Shown one piece after another: positions 24,310 through 31,736 of a stretch of DNA of 64,000 nucleotides. The notes beneath the pieces were generated by a model. That model searched no databases, was not told the origin of the DNA, and saw only the letters and a program-made list of their open reading frames with translations. How positions within the stretch are numbered: the first letter of the stretch is position 1; each line of letters opens with the position of its first letter. The translations under genes and the position numbers were made by a program. This stretch comes from Sphaerisporangium rubeum (GTDB lineage: Bacteria; Actinomycetota; Actinomycetes; Streptosporangiales; Streptosporangiaceae), in the NCBI RefSeq assembly GCF_014207705.1, contig NZ_JACHIU010000001.1, positions 1,054,001 to 1,118,000 of the forward strand. The letters run 5' to 3'.

Positions 24310-26109
24310 TCAGCCGGCAGCCGGGGGGTAGGCGTTGGCCACCAGTGCGGCGAACTGGTCGTGGTGCCAGTCTCCGTACATCGGCGCGTTCGGCAGCGCG
24401 TTGGTCGGCACAGCGGGGTTGAACCGGTTGTTCGCGGACGGGTCGCACATGCGGTCCACGAGGCGGTCGGACTCCGGGGGCAGCAGCGGGCCGCCGGCGC
24501 CGTCCGACTCGCCAGGCGGCTTGATCCACAACAGCGCGTCGACGCCGGGGAACGGGTTCGCGACCGGCCGGCTGCCGAGGCCCGCACCCTTCTGGTTGCA
24601 CCAGCTGAAGCGGTAGGGACGCCGGTCGAGGCGGCCGCCGTCGACGTACTCGTCCACGGTGCCGCCGACGCCGGGGGAGCCCGGACGGTCCGGCCCGCCC
24701 CAGCCGTTGCGTGAGGTGTCGATCACCGCGCCGATGGCGGAGGACAGGCCCCGCTGGATCAGCGCGCCGCGCATCGCCGTCGCGTAGTCGCGTTCGTCGA
24801 AGTACGGGTTCCATTCGTAGAACCTCGCCGAGCGGACCGGGGAGCCGCCGATCATGGCGTACGGGTCGGTCAGGTAGGGCTCCTCGGTGGGGACGTAGTC
24901 GGCGACGTTGGTCGCGATGCCGTCCACGCTCGCCGCTCCCGCCGCGGTGTCCCGCACCACGGACGCGATCAGGTCGGCGAGCGCGCCGAAGTTGGCGTCC
25001 CAGCCGATCCACCCCGCGTGGCCGGCGTCGAGGTAGGTGTAGACGTTCGGCAGCGGCGACAGGCGGTCCAGTGCGTACCGGATGCCTTGCGTGTACGCGC
25101 CGGACTGCCCGGCCTGGACGCACGACACGTAGTGGTTCCCTGTGATGAGGTCGACCAGCGAACGGGGCTCGACGATCGCGGCGACACGCAGCCGCGCGTA
25201 CTTGGGCTGGGAGACGACGGCGGTGATCGCGTCGACGAACTCGGTCCTGTACCGGTTGAGGCCGTTGTCCTGCCAGTGCAGTTCGGCCGGGGAGACGAGG
25301 TTCAGGCAGTCCTTGTCCGGCAGGTTGTACAGCACCAGTGTGACGTAGCCGGCTCCCTGCGCCACGGCGGCGTCCAGGTGCGCCGCGAGGCCTCGGGTGA
25401 CTCCCGGGCCGCCGGTGACCTTGGCGATGCTGTCCAGCCAGACCGCCGTGGACACCGACTTCAGACGCCGCATGCTGTCGGCGGCGGACCCGCCGGCCGC
25501 CACGGCGGAGCTCTCGACGTTGGCCGTCCAGTCCTGGTTGACGTACCCCGCCACCCCGGCGAAGGGATTGTCGACCGGCACGTCAGGCGTCGGCGTCGGC
25601 GTCGGGCTCGGTGTCGGTGTCGGTGTCGGTGTGGGGCTCGGTGTCGGTGTCGGTGTGGGGGTCGGTGTGGGGCTCGGGATCAGGATGATCCGGCATGGCA
25701 CGCCGTTGAGCGCGAAGTCCGTCGGAGGCGGGTTGCTCCCGGTCCAGGTGGCGTTGAAGCCGATCGTGAACGACCCGCCGGTCGCGATGGTGCCGCTCCA
25801 GGCCGGGCTCGTCGCGCTGACGCGACGGCCGTTCTGGGTCCAGTTCGCCGACCAGCCCTGGGTGAGCCGCTGGCTCCCCGGGAACGTGAAGGTCAGCGTC
25901 CAGCGCGGCAGGGGTTCACCGGTGTTCCTGACGGCGATCGACGCGGTGAGACCGCCGGAGCCCGACCCCCACGTGGTGGTGGAGTACGTGACCTCGCAGC
26001 TCACCGCGGCGTCGGCACGCACAGAGGTGCCGGCCACGAGCCCCACCGCCGCGAGCACCGCGGCCATGAGGACGGTGAGGAGGTTGCGCGGGGTCTGAGC
26101 AAGCCCCAT
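24310..26109 (-). CDS. secreted GH6 cellulase with CBM2 and long Pro-Thr linker
   Basis: 599 residues. Signal peptide (LMAAVLAAVGLVAGTSVRADA), CBM2 (CEVTYSTTTWGSGSGGLTAS, WTLTFTFPG, QGWSANWTQNG), a Pro-Thr/Ser linker of about 35 residues, and a GH6 domain with YNLPDKDC, YTYLDAGHAGWIG, VIDTSRNGWGG, LLWIKPPGESDG and WHHDQFAALVANAYPP. Catalytic residues and layout agree with the neighbouring paralogue. First gene of the two-gene operon. The linker DNA is a run of GGTGTCGGTGT-like repeats on the plus strand. No CebR-type palindrome was seen upstream. Confidence 0.92.
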   Translation of the reverse strand: MGLAQTPRNLLTVLMAAVLAAVGLVAGTSVRADAAVSCEVTYSTTTWGSGSGGLTASIAVRNTGEPLPRWTLTFTFPGSQRLTQGWSANWTQNGRRVSATSPAWSGTIATGGSFTIGFNATWTGSNPPPTDFALNGVPCRIILIPSPTPTPTPTPTPSPTPTPTPTPSPTPTPTPDVPVDNPFAGVAGYVNQDWTANVESSAVAAGGSAADSMRRLKSVSTAVWLDSIAKVTGGPGVTRGLAAHLDAAVAQGAGYVTLVLYNLPDKDCLNLVSPAELHWQDNGLNRYRTEFVDAITAVVSQPKYARLRVAAIVEPRSLVDLITGNHYVSCVQAGQSGAYTQGIRYALDRLSPLPNVYTYLDAGHAGWIGWDANFGALADLIASVVRDTAAGAASVDGIATNVADYVPTEEPYLTDPYAMIGGSPVRSARFYEWNPYFDERDYATAMRGALIQRGLSSAIGAVIDTSRNGWGGPDRPGSPGVGGTVDEYVDGGRLDRRPYRFSWCNQKGAGLGSRPVANPFPGVDALLWIKPPGESDGAGGPLLPPESDRLVDRMCDPSANNRFNPAVPTNALPNAPMYGDWHHDQFAALVANAYPPAAG

Positions 26110-26488
26110 GGACGATCAACTCCATGATCGATGAACCGATGGTCCGCCGTCCCCGTCCGACGGCCGCGGCACCGTCCGTCCGGACGCCGGTGACTTCACG
26201 GTGCGGCACACCCCGGCGACGCGTACAGAACGACGCCGGCCCTCACCTTCTGTGATGGACGACAAAGGGGACAACGGCCTGACCGAATCGACTCGGAACC
26301 TCGGCAAACGCCGTGTGGCGACCTGATGGCGGTGCACAACCCATTGAAAGATTCAGCCCGGCGGCAGGTCATCGGTGGCGGTGTCCCCATCATCGGTCAC
26401 GGGCTTGGGAGAGGTCAGGTGCGCATCACGGGAGATGTGGCGGTTCGCTGCGCGGTGAGAGATTCGGATGATCGGTGAGGAGGGGCTC
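26110..26488. other. 379-bp divergent intergenic region
   Basis: Holds the promoters of the cellulase operon (leftward) and the PaaK-like gene (rightward). TCATCGGT is repeated at 26369-26376 and 26390-26397, 21 bp (two helical turns) apart, possibly paired regulator sites for the rightward gene. No gene, no clear CebR-like box. Confidence 0.4.
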
Positions 26489-27793
26489 ATGAGCGAGGAA
26501 CTGCCGGCGGCCGGGTACTGGACGGGTTTCGACCAGTTGCGTGCGGCGCAGGACAAGCAGCTTCACATGGTGTTCGAGCAGGTCGGCAGGTCTCCGTTCT
26601 ATCGGGAGCGGTTCGGGGGACGGCCGGTCACGGAGCTCGACGGGTTGCCGATGACCTCCAAGGACGATCTGCGGGACAGTTATCCGTTCGGCATGCTGGC
26701 GGTGCCGAAGGCGCGACTCGCCACCTATCACGAGTCCAGCGGGACCAGCGGCGCCGCGACACCCACTCCGACGTACTACACGGCGCAGGAGTGGGACGAG
26801 CTGGTCGACCGGTTCCTGCGGAACTCGATCCCGATGACGGCGGACGACACCTTGCTGGTGCGCATCCCGTACGCGCTGGTGATGGCCGGTCACCTCGCGC
26901 ACCAGGCGGGACTCGCCGTCGGGGCCACGGTGATCCCCAGCGACTGCCGGTCGCTCGCGTCGCCGTACTCGCGCGTGGTTCGTGCGCTGCACGACCTCGA
27001 CGTCACCCTGACGTGGTCGACGCCTAGTGAGGTGCTGGTGTGGGCCGCGGGGGCCAGGCTGGCCGGGTACCGCACCGAGACGGACTTTCCTTCCTTACGG
27101 GCCTTCTACACCGCCGGTGAGCCGCTCAGCCCGGCACGGCGTGCGCGGATCAGCGAGGTGTGGGGTGGCACGCCGGTGCTCGACGTGTACGGGTCCACGG
27201 AGGTCGGCTCGGTGGCCGGGACCTGTCCGGCGGGGGTGATGCATTTCTGGGCCGACCGGCTGCTGCCTGAGGTGTACGACGCGGAGACCGGTGCGTTCGC
27301 GCGCGAGGGGTCGGGGCAGCTCGTGGTGACGCCGCTGTACCAGGAGGCCATGCCGCTGATCCGGTACGACCTCGGCGACCACGTGGAGATCCACTACGAC
27401 GAGTGCGCGTGCGGGTGGTACCTGCCGACCATCCGGGTGCTCGGCCGGATCTCGCACGGCAACGAGGTGGCGGGACGGAGCCTGTCGGTGCGGCAGGTCG
27501 AGGAGGCCGTCTACCGCCTGCCTGCCGGGCTCGGCGTGCTGTTCTGGCGGGCCAAGGCGCATCCCGAACGGCTGGTCGTGCAGATCGAGGTGGAGCATGA
27601 GCACGCGGCGGACGCGGTGAGCGGTCTGCTGGCGATCATCGAGGAGCTGCTGGACGTCCCCGCCACGGTGGAGCCGGTCCCGCCTGGCACGCTGGTCCCG
27701 GCCGAGCTGCTGACCGGCCGTCTGGACGCGATGAAGCCGCGCCGGCTGTTCGGCCCGGACGAGGACTGGGACGCGGCCGTCCTGCGCTGCTGA
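26489..27793 (+). CDS. PaaK-like acyl-CoA ligase/adenylate-forming enzyme
   Basis: 434 residues from ATG 26489 (GAGGAGGGG upstream). The adenylate-forming fold is recognisable by the P-loop-like SSGTSGAATPT, YTAGEPLSPARRARI, DVYGSTEVGSVAG and YDLGDHVEI with ECACG, close to phenylacetate-CoA ligases in length and layout; the C-terminal DAMKPRRL may supply the conserved lysine. It activates a carboxylic acid with ATP, substrate unknown. It is a single gene with no pathway neighbours, so it need not act on phenylacetate. Confidence 0.82.
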   Translation: MSEELPAAGYWTGFDQLRAAQDKQLHMVFEQVGRSPFYRERFGGRPVTELDGLPMTSKDDLRDSYPFGMLAVPKARLATYHESSGTSGAATPTPTYYTAQEWDELVDRFLRNSIPMTADDTLLVRIPYALVMAGHLAHQAGLAVGATVIPSDCRSLASPYSRVVRALHDLDVTLTWSTPSEVLVWAAGARLAGYRTETDFPSLRAFYTAGEPLSPARRARISEVWGGTPVLDVYGSTEVGSVAGTCPAGVMHFWADRLLPEVYDAETGAFAREGSGQLVVTPLYQEAMPLIRYDLGDHVEIHYDECACGWYLPTIRVLGRISHGNEVAGRSLSVRQVEEAVYRLPAGLGVLFWRAKAHPERLVVQIEVEHEHAADAVSGLLAIIEELLDVPATVEPVPPGTLVPAELLTGRLDAMKPRRLFGPDEDWDAAVLRC

Positions 27794-27801
27794 CCCTGGG
27801 C

Positions 27802-27950
27802 CGGAATCCGGGGTCACGGTGCGGCGTGTCCGCGACTGCCGAGGGCCCAGGTCGGCGGAAAACCCGTTGCCGGGGGCTCGGGCCGGCGGAAAACCCGTTG
27901 GGGTGGAAAACAGGAGTGATGGCACACTTCACTCGTGACCCCGGATTCCG
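27802..27950. repeat. 17-bp perfect inverted repeat and 17-bp direct repeats before the MFS gene
   Basis: CGGAATCCGGGGTCACG at 27802-27818 is the exact reverse complement of 27934-27950, which contains the GTG start of the MFS gene. Between them CGGCGGAAAACCCGTTG is repeated exactly at 27853-27869 and 27884-27900 (31-bp period), with a third GGAAAAC at 27906-27912. Possible operators or a remnant of a mobile sequence. Confidence 0.6.
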
Positions 27951-29350
27951 TGCCTGCCACCGTCGCCCCGCACAAGAACGAACGGCCGGACCTGCGGCGG
28001 CTCCAGCGGCGGACGCTCGGGGTGCTGTCGGCGGCACAGGTCGCCGGCGGGATCGGGGTGGCGACCGGCGCGGCGGTCAGTTCCCTTCTGGTGGCGGACA
28101 TCTCGGGGTCGGTGGCGATCAGCGGGTTCGCCGGGACGGCGACGGTGCTCGGGGCCGCGCTGCTCGCGATACCCGCGGCGCAGGCCGCGAACCGGTCGGG
28201 ACGGCGGACGGGGCTGCTGCTCGCGTACGGGCTGGCGGTGCTCGGCTGCGTGATCTGCGTGGCGGCGATCGCCATCAGGTCGTGGCCGCTGCTGCTCGCC
28301 GGGCTGGTGCTGGCCGGGGGAGCGAGCGCGGGTAATCTCGCGGCGCGTTACTCGGCGACCGATCTGTCGCCACCCGGGTACGCGGGACGTCATCTTTCCC
28401 TGGTGGTCTGGGCCGCGACGATCGGGTCGGTGACCGGCCCGAACCTCGCGGGCCCGGCGGAGCAGGCCGCCGTCGCGCTCGGACTCGGCCGTGAGGAGGG
28501 CCCCTTCGCGCTGGCCGCCGTGACGTTCACCGTGGCCGCCGTGATCGTGGTCGCCGGCCTACGTCCCGACCCGCTCCTGGTGGCCCGTGGCACCGCGGGA
28601 AACACCGGCACCTCGACCGGCCCTCGCATCTCGACCGGCCCCCACATCTCGGACGGCTCCGGCGCCTCGGACGGCGGCGTCGCCGGGGGTCTCGGCACAG
28701 CGGACGGTCCCGGTACGCAGGACGGCCGCGGTGGCGCGGCGGTACGGCCGAAGCGGACGTTGCGCGGGTCGTGGCGGGTCGTGCGGGAGACGCCGGACGC
28801 GCGGCGTGCGCTGGTGGCCATCGCGGCGAGCCACACCGCCATGGTGTCGATCATGTCGATGACACCGGTCCATCTCGACCACGGCGACGCCGGTCTGTCG
28901 ATCATCGGGATCGTGCTGAGCGCGCACATCGCCGGCATGTACGTCTTCTCGCCGCTGGTCGGCTGGCTGGCCGACCGCGCCGGCGCCATCCCCGTCCTCG
29001 TCATCGGGTTGTGCCAGCTCCTGCTCGCCGCCGCGATCGCCGCCTCGGCCGCGCCGGGTGACGTCGCGCTGCTCAGTCTCGGCCTTTTCCTGCTCGGCAC
29101 CGGCTGGTCCTGCGGCCTGGTCGCCGGCTCGGCGCTGCTCAGCGAGTCGGTCGGCATCGACCACCGGCCGTCCGCGCAGGGCCTGTCCGACCTGATCATG
29201 AACGTCTGCGGCGCCACCGGCACCATGGTCGCCGGGGTGGTGGTCGCCGCCGGTTCCTACGCCATGCTCGGCGTGGCGGTCGCCGTCCTGGTGACCCTGC
29301 CGGCCGCGTGGCTGCTGTCCGCACGCGCCGGCCGCGCGCCGGCCTCCTGA
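27935..29350 (+). CDS. MFS transporter with a Ser/Gly-rich loop
   Basis: 471 residues from GTG 27935, with about 12 predicted membrane segments (VAGGIGVATGAAVSSLLVADI onward). The central loop, about residues 210-270, is hydrophilic with repeated Gly-Thr-Ser/Pro motifs (TSTGPRISTGPHISDG). Family motif traces include GWLADRAGAIPVL and NRSGRRTGLLL. Probably an efflux pump; the substrate is unknown. Start uncertain, as no strong ribosome site precedes it and an inverted repeat lies on the start codon. It is followed, after 32 bp, by a flavin-type oxidase gene. Confidence 0.85.
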   Translation: MTPDSVPATVAPHKNERPDLRRLQRRTLGVLSAAQVAGGIGVATGAAVSSLLVADISGSVAISGFAGTATVLGAALLAIPAAQAANRSGRRTGLLLAYGLAVLGCVICVAAIAIRSWPLLLAGLVLAGGASAGNLAARYSATDLSPPGYAGRHLSLVVWAATIGSVTGPNLAGPAEQAAVALGLGREEGPFALAAVTFTVAAVIVVAGLRPDPLLVARGTAGNTGTSTGPRISTGPHISDGSGASDGGVAGGLGTADGPGTQDGRGGAAVRPKRTLRGSWRVVRETPDARRALVAIAASHTAMVSIMSMTPVHLDHGDAGLSIIGIVLSAHIAGMYVFSPLVGWLADRAGAIPVLVIGLCQLLLAAAIAASAAPGDVALLSLGLFLLGTGWSCGLVAGSALLSESVGIDHRPSAQGLSDLIMNVCGATGTMVAGVVVAAGSYAMLGVAVAVLVTLPAAWLLSARAGRAPAS

Positions 29351-29382
29351 GATTGTCGGCGGCGTCCGCCATAGTGGGTGGC

Positions 29383-29910
29383 ATGTTCGAGACCGAAGCG
29401 GAGCTGGACCGGCTCCAGGCCCTGCTCGACGCCTCATTGGCGAGTTCCACCGCGCACCTGAGATCGATCATCACCCCCGGGGAGCGCACCATCCCGGCGC
29501 GGCGGCTCACCGAGATCCTCAACGGCATGTGCACGCTGGCCCTCTCGACCGTGACGGCGAGCGGTGAGCCGCGGATCAGCGGCGTCGACGGCCACTTCCT
29601 GCACGGCAAGTGGATCTTCGGCACCTCCGCCACCGCCGCCAAGGCCCGCCACCTGCGAGCCCGTCCCGCGGTGAGCGCCGCCTACCTGCGCGGCGAGGAG
29701 ATCGGCGTCTTCACCCACGGCACCGCACACCTCCTCAACCCCGAGGATGGCCCCGCCGACCCCACCTGGGACGAGGTCAAGGCCCACCTGATCGCTCACT
29801 ACGGCGAGTCCCCCACCGGCTGGGGCGACGTCGTGTACTACCGCCTGGAGCCCCACTGGATGGTCGTCTACGCCGGCGACCCCGACAAGGTGGCGCCGAA
29901 CGCGTCCTGA
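29383..29910 (+). CDS. pyridoxamine 5'-phosphate oxidase-family protein
   Basis: 175 residues. The split-barrel flavin/F420-binding fold is seen in ILNGMCTLALSTVTASGEPRI, SGVDGHFLHGKWIFGTSATA and YRLEPHWMVVYAGDP. Members bind FMN or F420 and reduce or oxidise small substrates; this one cannot be assigned further. ATG 29383 was chosen since the upstream frame continues from the MFS end; GTGGGTGG precedes it. Confidence 0.82.
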   Translation: MFETEAELDRLQALLDASLASSTAHLRSIITPGERTIPARRLTEILNGMCTLALSTVTASGEPRISGVDGHFLHGKWIFGTSATAAKARHLRARPAVSAAYLRGEEIGVFTHGTAHLLNPEDGPADPTWDEVKAHLIAHYGESPTGWGDVVYYRLEPHWMVVYAGDPDKVAPNAS

Positions 29911-29957
29911 ACCGCCGCGCACGCGGGAATGTCGCCGTCGGTGGCCATACTCGGGGG

Positions 29958-30386
29958 ATGGAACCTCGGATCTCACTGATCACACTGGGGGTGTCCGACC
30001 TCCGGCGGTCGCACGCGTTCTACCGTGACGGTCTCGGGCTGCCGACCACCCGCGAACCGGAGGAAGGGATCGTGTTCTTCCGCACCTCGGGGGTGGTGCT
30101 GGCGCTCTATCCCTACGCCGATCTCGCCGACGACGTGGGGCCGGGGTGGGACGGGCCGCGTTCGACGTTCACCGGCATCACCATCGCGCACAACGTACGA
30201 GAACGTCACGAGGTCGACGAGGTGCTGGAGCAGGCGCGCCGCGCCGGGGCCGAAATCGTCAAACCGGCGGCCGACACGCACTGGGGAGGCTACTCGGGCT
30301 ACTTCACCGATCCGGACGGCTACCTGTGGGAGATCGCCTGGGGGGCTTTCCCCTTCCACGCGGACGGCTCCGTGGACGTCGGGTGA
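29958..30386 (+). CDS. VOC (glyoxalase/bleomycin resistance) family protein
   Basis: 142 residues from ATG 29958 (GGGGG upstream). The pattern ISLITLGVSDLRRSHAFYRD...GLGLP and WGGYSGYFTDPDGYLWEIAW is that of the vicinal-oxygen-chelate family; the C-terminal Glu in WEIAW and an N-terminal Thr/Leu at the usual first metal site suggest a protein related to lactoylglutathione-lyase-like enzymes. Function unknown. Confidence 0.85.
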   Translation: MEPRISLITLGVSDLRRSHAFYRDGLGLPTTREPEEGIVFFRTSGVVLALYPYADLADDVGPGWDGPRSTFTGITIAHNVRERHEVDEVLEQARRAGAEIVKPAADTHWGGYSGYFTDPDGYLWEIAWGAFPFHADGSVDVG

Positions 30387-30407
30387 GTGCGTCAGGGGTG
30401 CCGGGGG

Positions 30408-30908
30408 TCAGGTGTCGTGGTCGGTCGGTGCCGGGGTGCGGCAGGTGACCTCGAACCAGACGACCTTGCCGGTGGGTTCGGCGCGGGCTCCCCAGCGGTC
30501 GGCGAGGGCTTCCATCAGGTAGATGCCGCGGCCGCCTTCGTCGCCTTCGTGCGCGTGGCAGACGGCGGGCATGGCGGGGTTGGTGTCGCGTACCTCGCAG
30601 CGGCAGGTGCCGTTCTCGATCGTGAGGGTGAGGACCGCACCCCACGCGTGGCGCATGGCGTTGGTCACGGTCTCGCTGACCAGCAGTTCGACGGTGTCAC
30701 CGCACCCGGGCACATTCCATTCCGCGAGCTGCCTGCGCACCCGTTTGCGGATGCGCGGCACCGTGGTGGGTTCGGGGACCAGCACCCAGGAGGCACGCGT
30801 GCCGTCGCGCCACGCCGAGCGCACCGGCTGCACGGGCCGGCTCTGGCCCCCGAGATGTACCCGGGCCGGCGTCGTGAGCCGTCCTGTGGCGGTCGTCGTG
30901 GCCGACAT
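30408..30908 (-). CDS. HATPase anti-sigma/serine-kinase-like ATP-binding protein
   Basis: 166 residues with a GHKL ATPase core: VELLVSETVTNAMRHAW (N box) and EGGRGIYLMEALADRWG (G1/G2 box). It is the common actinobacterial stand-alone ATP-binding protein of the anti-sigma factor/RsbW type that can bind partner regulators. The start lies 2 bp after the stop of the DUF5999 gene, so the two are an operon. Partner sigma or anti-anti-sigma unknown. Confidence 0.87.
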   Translation of the reverse strand: MSATTTATGRLTTPARVHLGGQSRPVQPVRSAWRDGTRASWVLVPEPTTVPRIRKRVRRQLAEWNVPGCGDTVELLVSETVTNAMRHAWGAVLTLTIENGTCRCEVRDTNPAMPAVCHAHEGDEGGRGIYLMEALADRWGARAEPTGKVVWFEVTCRTPAPTDHDT

Positions 30909-30910
30909 GG

Positions 30911-31111
30911 TCACGCCGCCTGCCCGTAGGCCGGCATCGCCTTGTGGATCGGCACGCTGCGTCCGTCCGGCATCAGCTCGCCAGTGTCCTCGAAGACGAC
31001 CACGCCGTTGCACAGCAAGCCCCAGCCCTGCTCGGGGTGGAAGGCCACCATGCACGCCGCTTCGTGGTCCACAGCGTGCGCGGGCGGGCATTGAGGTTCG
31101 TGGTGACACAT
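30911..31111 (-). CDS. DUF5999 family protein
   Basis: 66 residues. It begins MCHHEPQCPPAHAVDHEAACM and contains HPEQGWGLLCNGVVVFEDTGEL, the hallmark of DUF5999, a small actinobacterial family that commonly sits next to HATPase genes. Cys and His at the N-terminus could bind metal (inference). GAAGG precedes the ATG. Probably regulatory partner of the following ATPase. Confidence 0.87.
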   Translation of the reverse strand: MCHHEPQCPPAHAVDHEAACMVAFHPEQGWGLLCNGVVVFEDTGELMPDGRSVPIHKAMPAYGQAA

Positions 31112-31205
31112 GGGAGTTACCTTCGATCTGATCGCTTTCGCGTCTGCCGGTCTTTGCCAACTTCTGAGTCGGTCTCGACCGGCTAATACCAACTAACGGG
31201 ATTTC

Positions 31206-31240
31206 TACCCATTTCGCTACCCATAGCACACAAATGGGTA
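31206..31240. promoter_or_regulatory. TACCCATTT inverted repeat upstream of DUF5999 operon
   Basis: TACCCATTT (31206-31214) and AAATGGGTA (31232-31240) are perfect 9-bp arms; a third TACCCAT lies between (31218-31224). The site is about 95 bp upstream of the DUF5999 start and is a likely regulator-binding region. Confidence 0.5.
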
Positions 31241-31318
31241 CGAAACCTTTACCTCCGAGGGCTGGCCAGGTGACTCCGGCCCTGCTCAGCCACCCTCCGG
31301 CAGGCTGGAAAAGCAGGA

Positions 31319-31350
31319 GGGGTGTCCGGTGCGCAGGCACCGGACACCCC
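31319..31350. terminator. strong terminator hairpin
   Basis: A perfect 14-bp stem (GGGGTGTCCGGTGC and complement) with a GCAG loop begins 17 bp after the DUF742 stop, in the direction of that transcript, and lies upstream of the DUF5999 promoter region, so it isolates the two operons. A short T-run (CTTTTCC) follows on the minus strand. Confidence 0.85.
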
Positions 31351-31367
31351 CACGGGCAAAGCGGGAA

Positions 31368-31736
31368 TCACAAGGCGCGCAGGCCCTGGATGACCTCGCG
31401 CAGAATGCGTTCCTGAGGCAGTGACGCCACCCCGGCCGGCGTGCGCACGGACACGAGCCGCTGTTCGCGCAGATCCCCGAGCAGCACGCGGGTCACGGTC
31501 AGCGGCAGGCCGCTGTCGGAGGCCAGGTCGACCACGGACGTCGGCTCGGCGCACATGCGCAGCAGCCGCATGTGCTCGGGACCGAGCCCGTGCCGCGGCC
31601 GTGTCCCGGGGACGGCGGTCACCAGCGCCATCATGTCGAAATCCGGGCCGGTGGGCCGGGTGCGGCCCCGCGTGACGGTGTACGGACGGACCAGGGGCCC
31701 GGCGTCCTCGTCCAGCCAGCGCTCACCTTGACTCAT
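31368..31736 (-). CDS. DUF742 protein (conservon CvnC-like)
   Basis: 122 residues with the DUF742 pattern: LVRPYTVTRGRTRP, a winged-HTH-like HMRLLRMCAEPTSVVDLA and LGDLREQRLV. In actinomycete conservons this protein (CvnC) is encoded between a roadblock protein and a small GTPase, downstream of a sensor kinase. Here its ATG overlaps the kinase stop (ATGA) and the roadblock and GTPase genes are absent; the transcript ends in a hairpin directly after. Confidence 0.87.
   Translation of the reverse strand: MSQGERWLDEDAGPLVRPYTVTRGRTRPTGPDFDMMALVTAVPGTRPRHGLGPEHMRLLRMCAEPTSVVDLASDSGLPLTVTRVLLGDLREQRLVSVRTPAGVASLPQERILREVIQGLRAL

Noticed and set aside
25560-25680. Short tandem repeats of about 6 bp resembling a microsatellite or CRISPR-like array
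   Set aside because: It encodes the Pro-Thr linker of the GH6 protein and has no spacers or repeat-spacer structure.
26110-26488. CebR-type operator before the cellulase operon
   Set aside because: No TGGGAGCGCTCCCA-like palindrome was visible.
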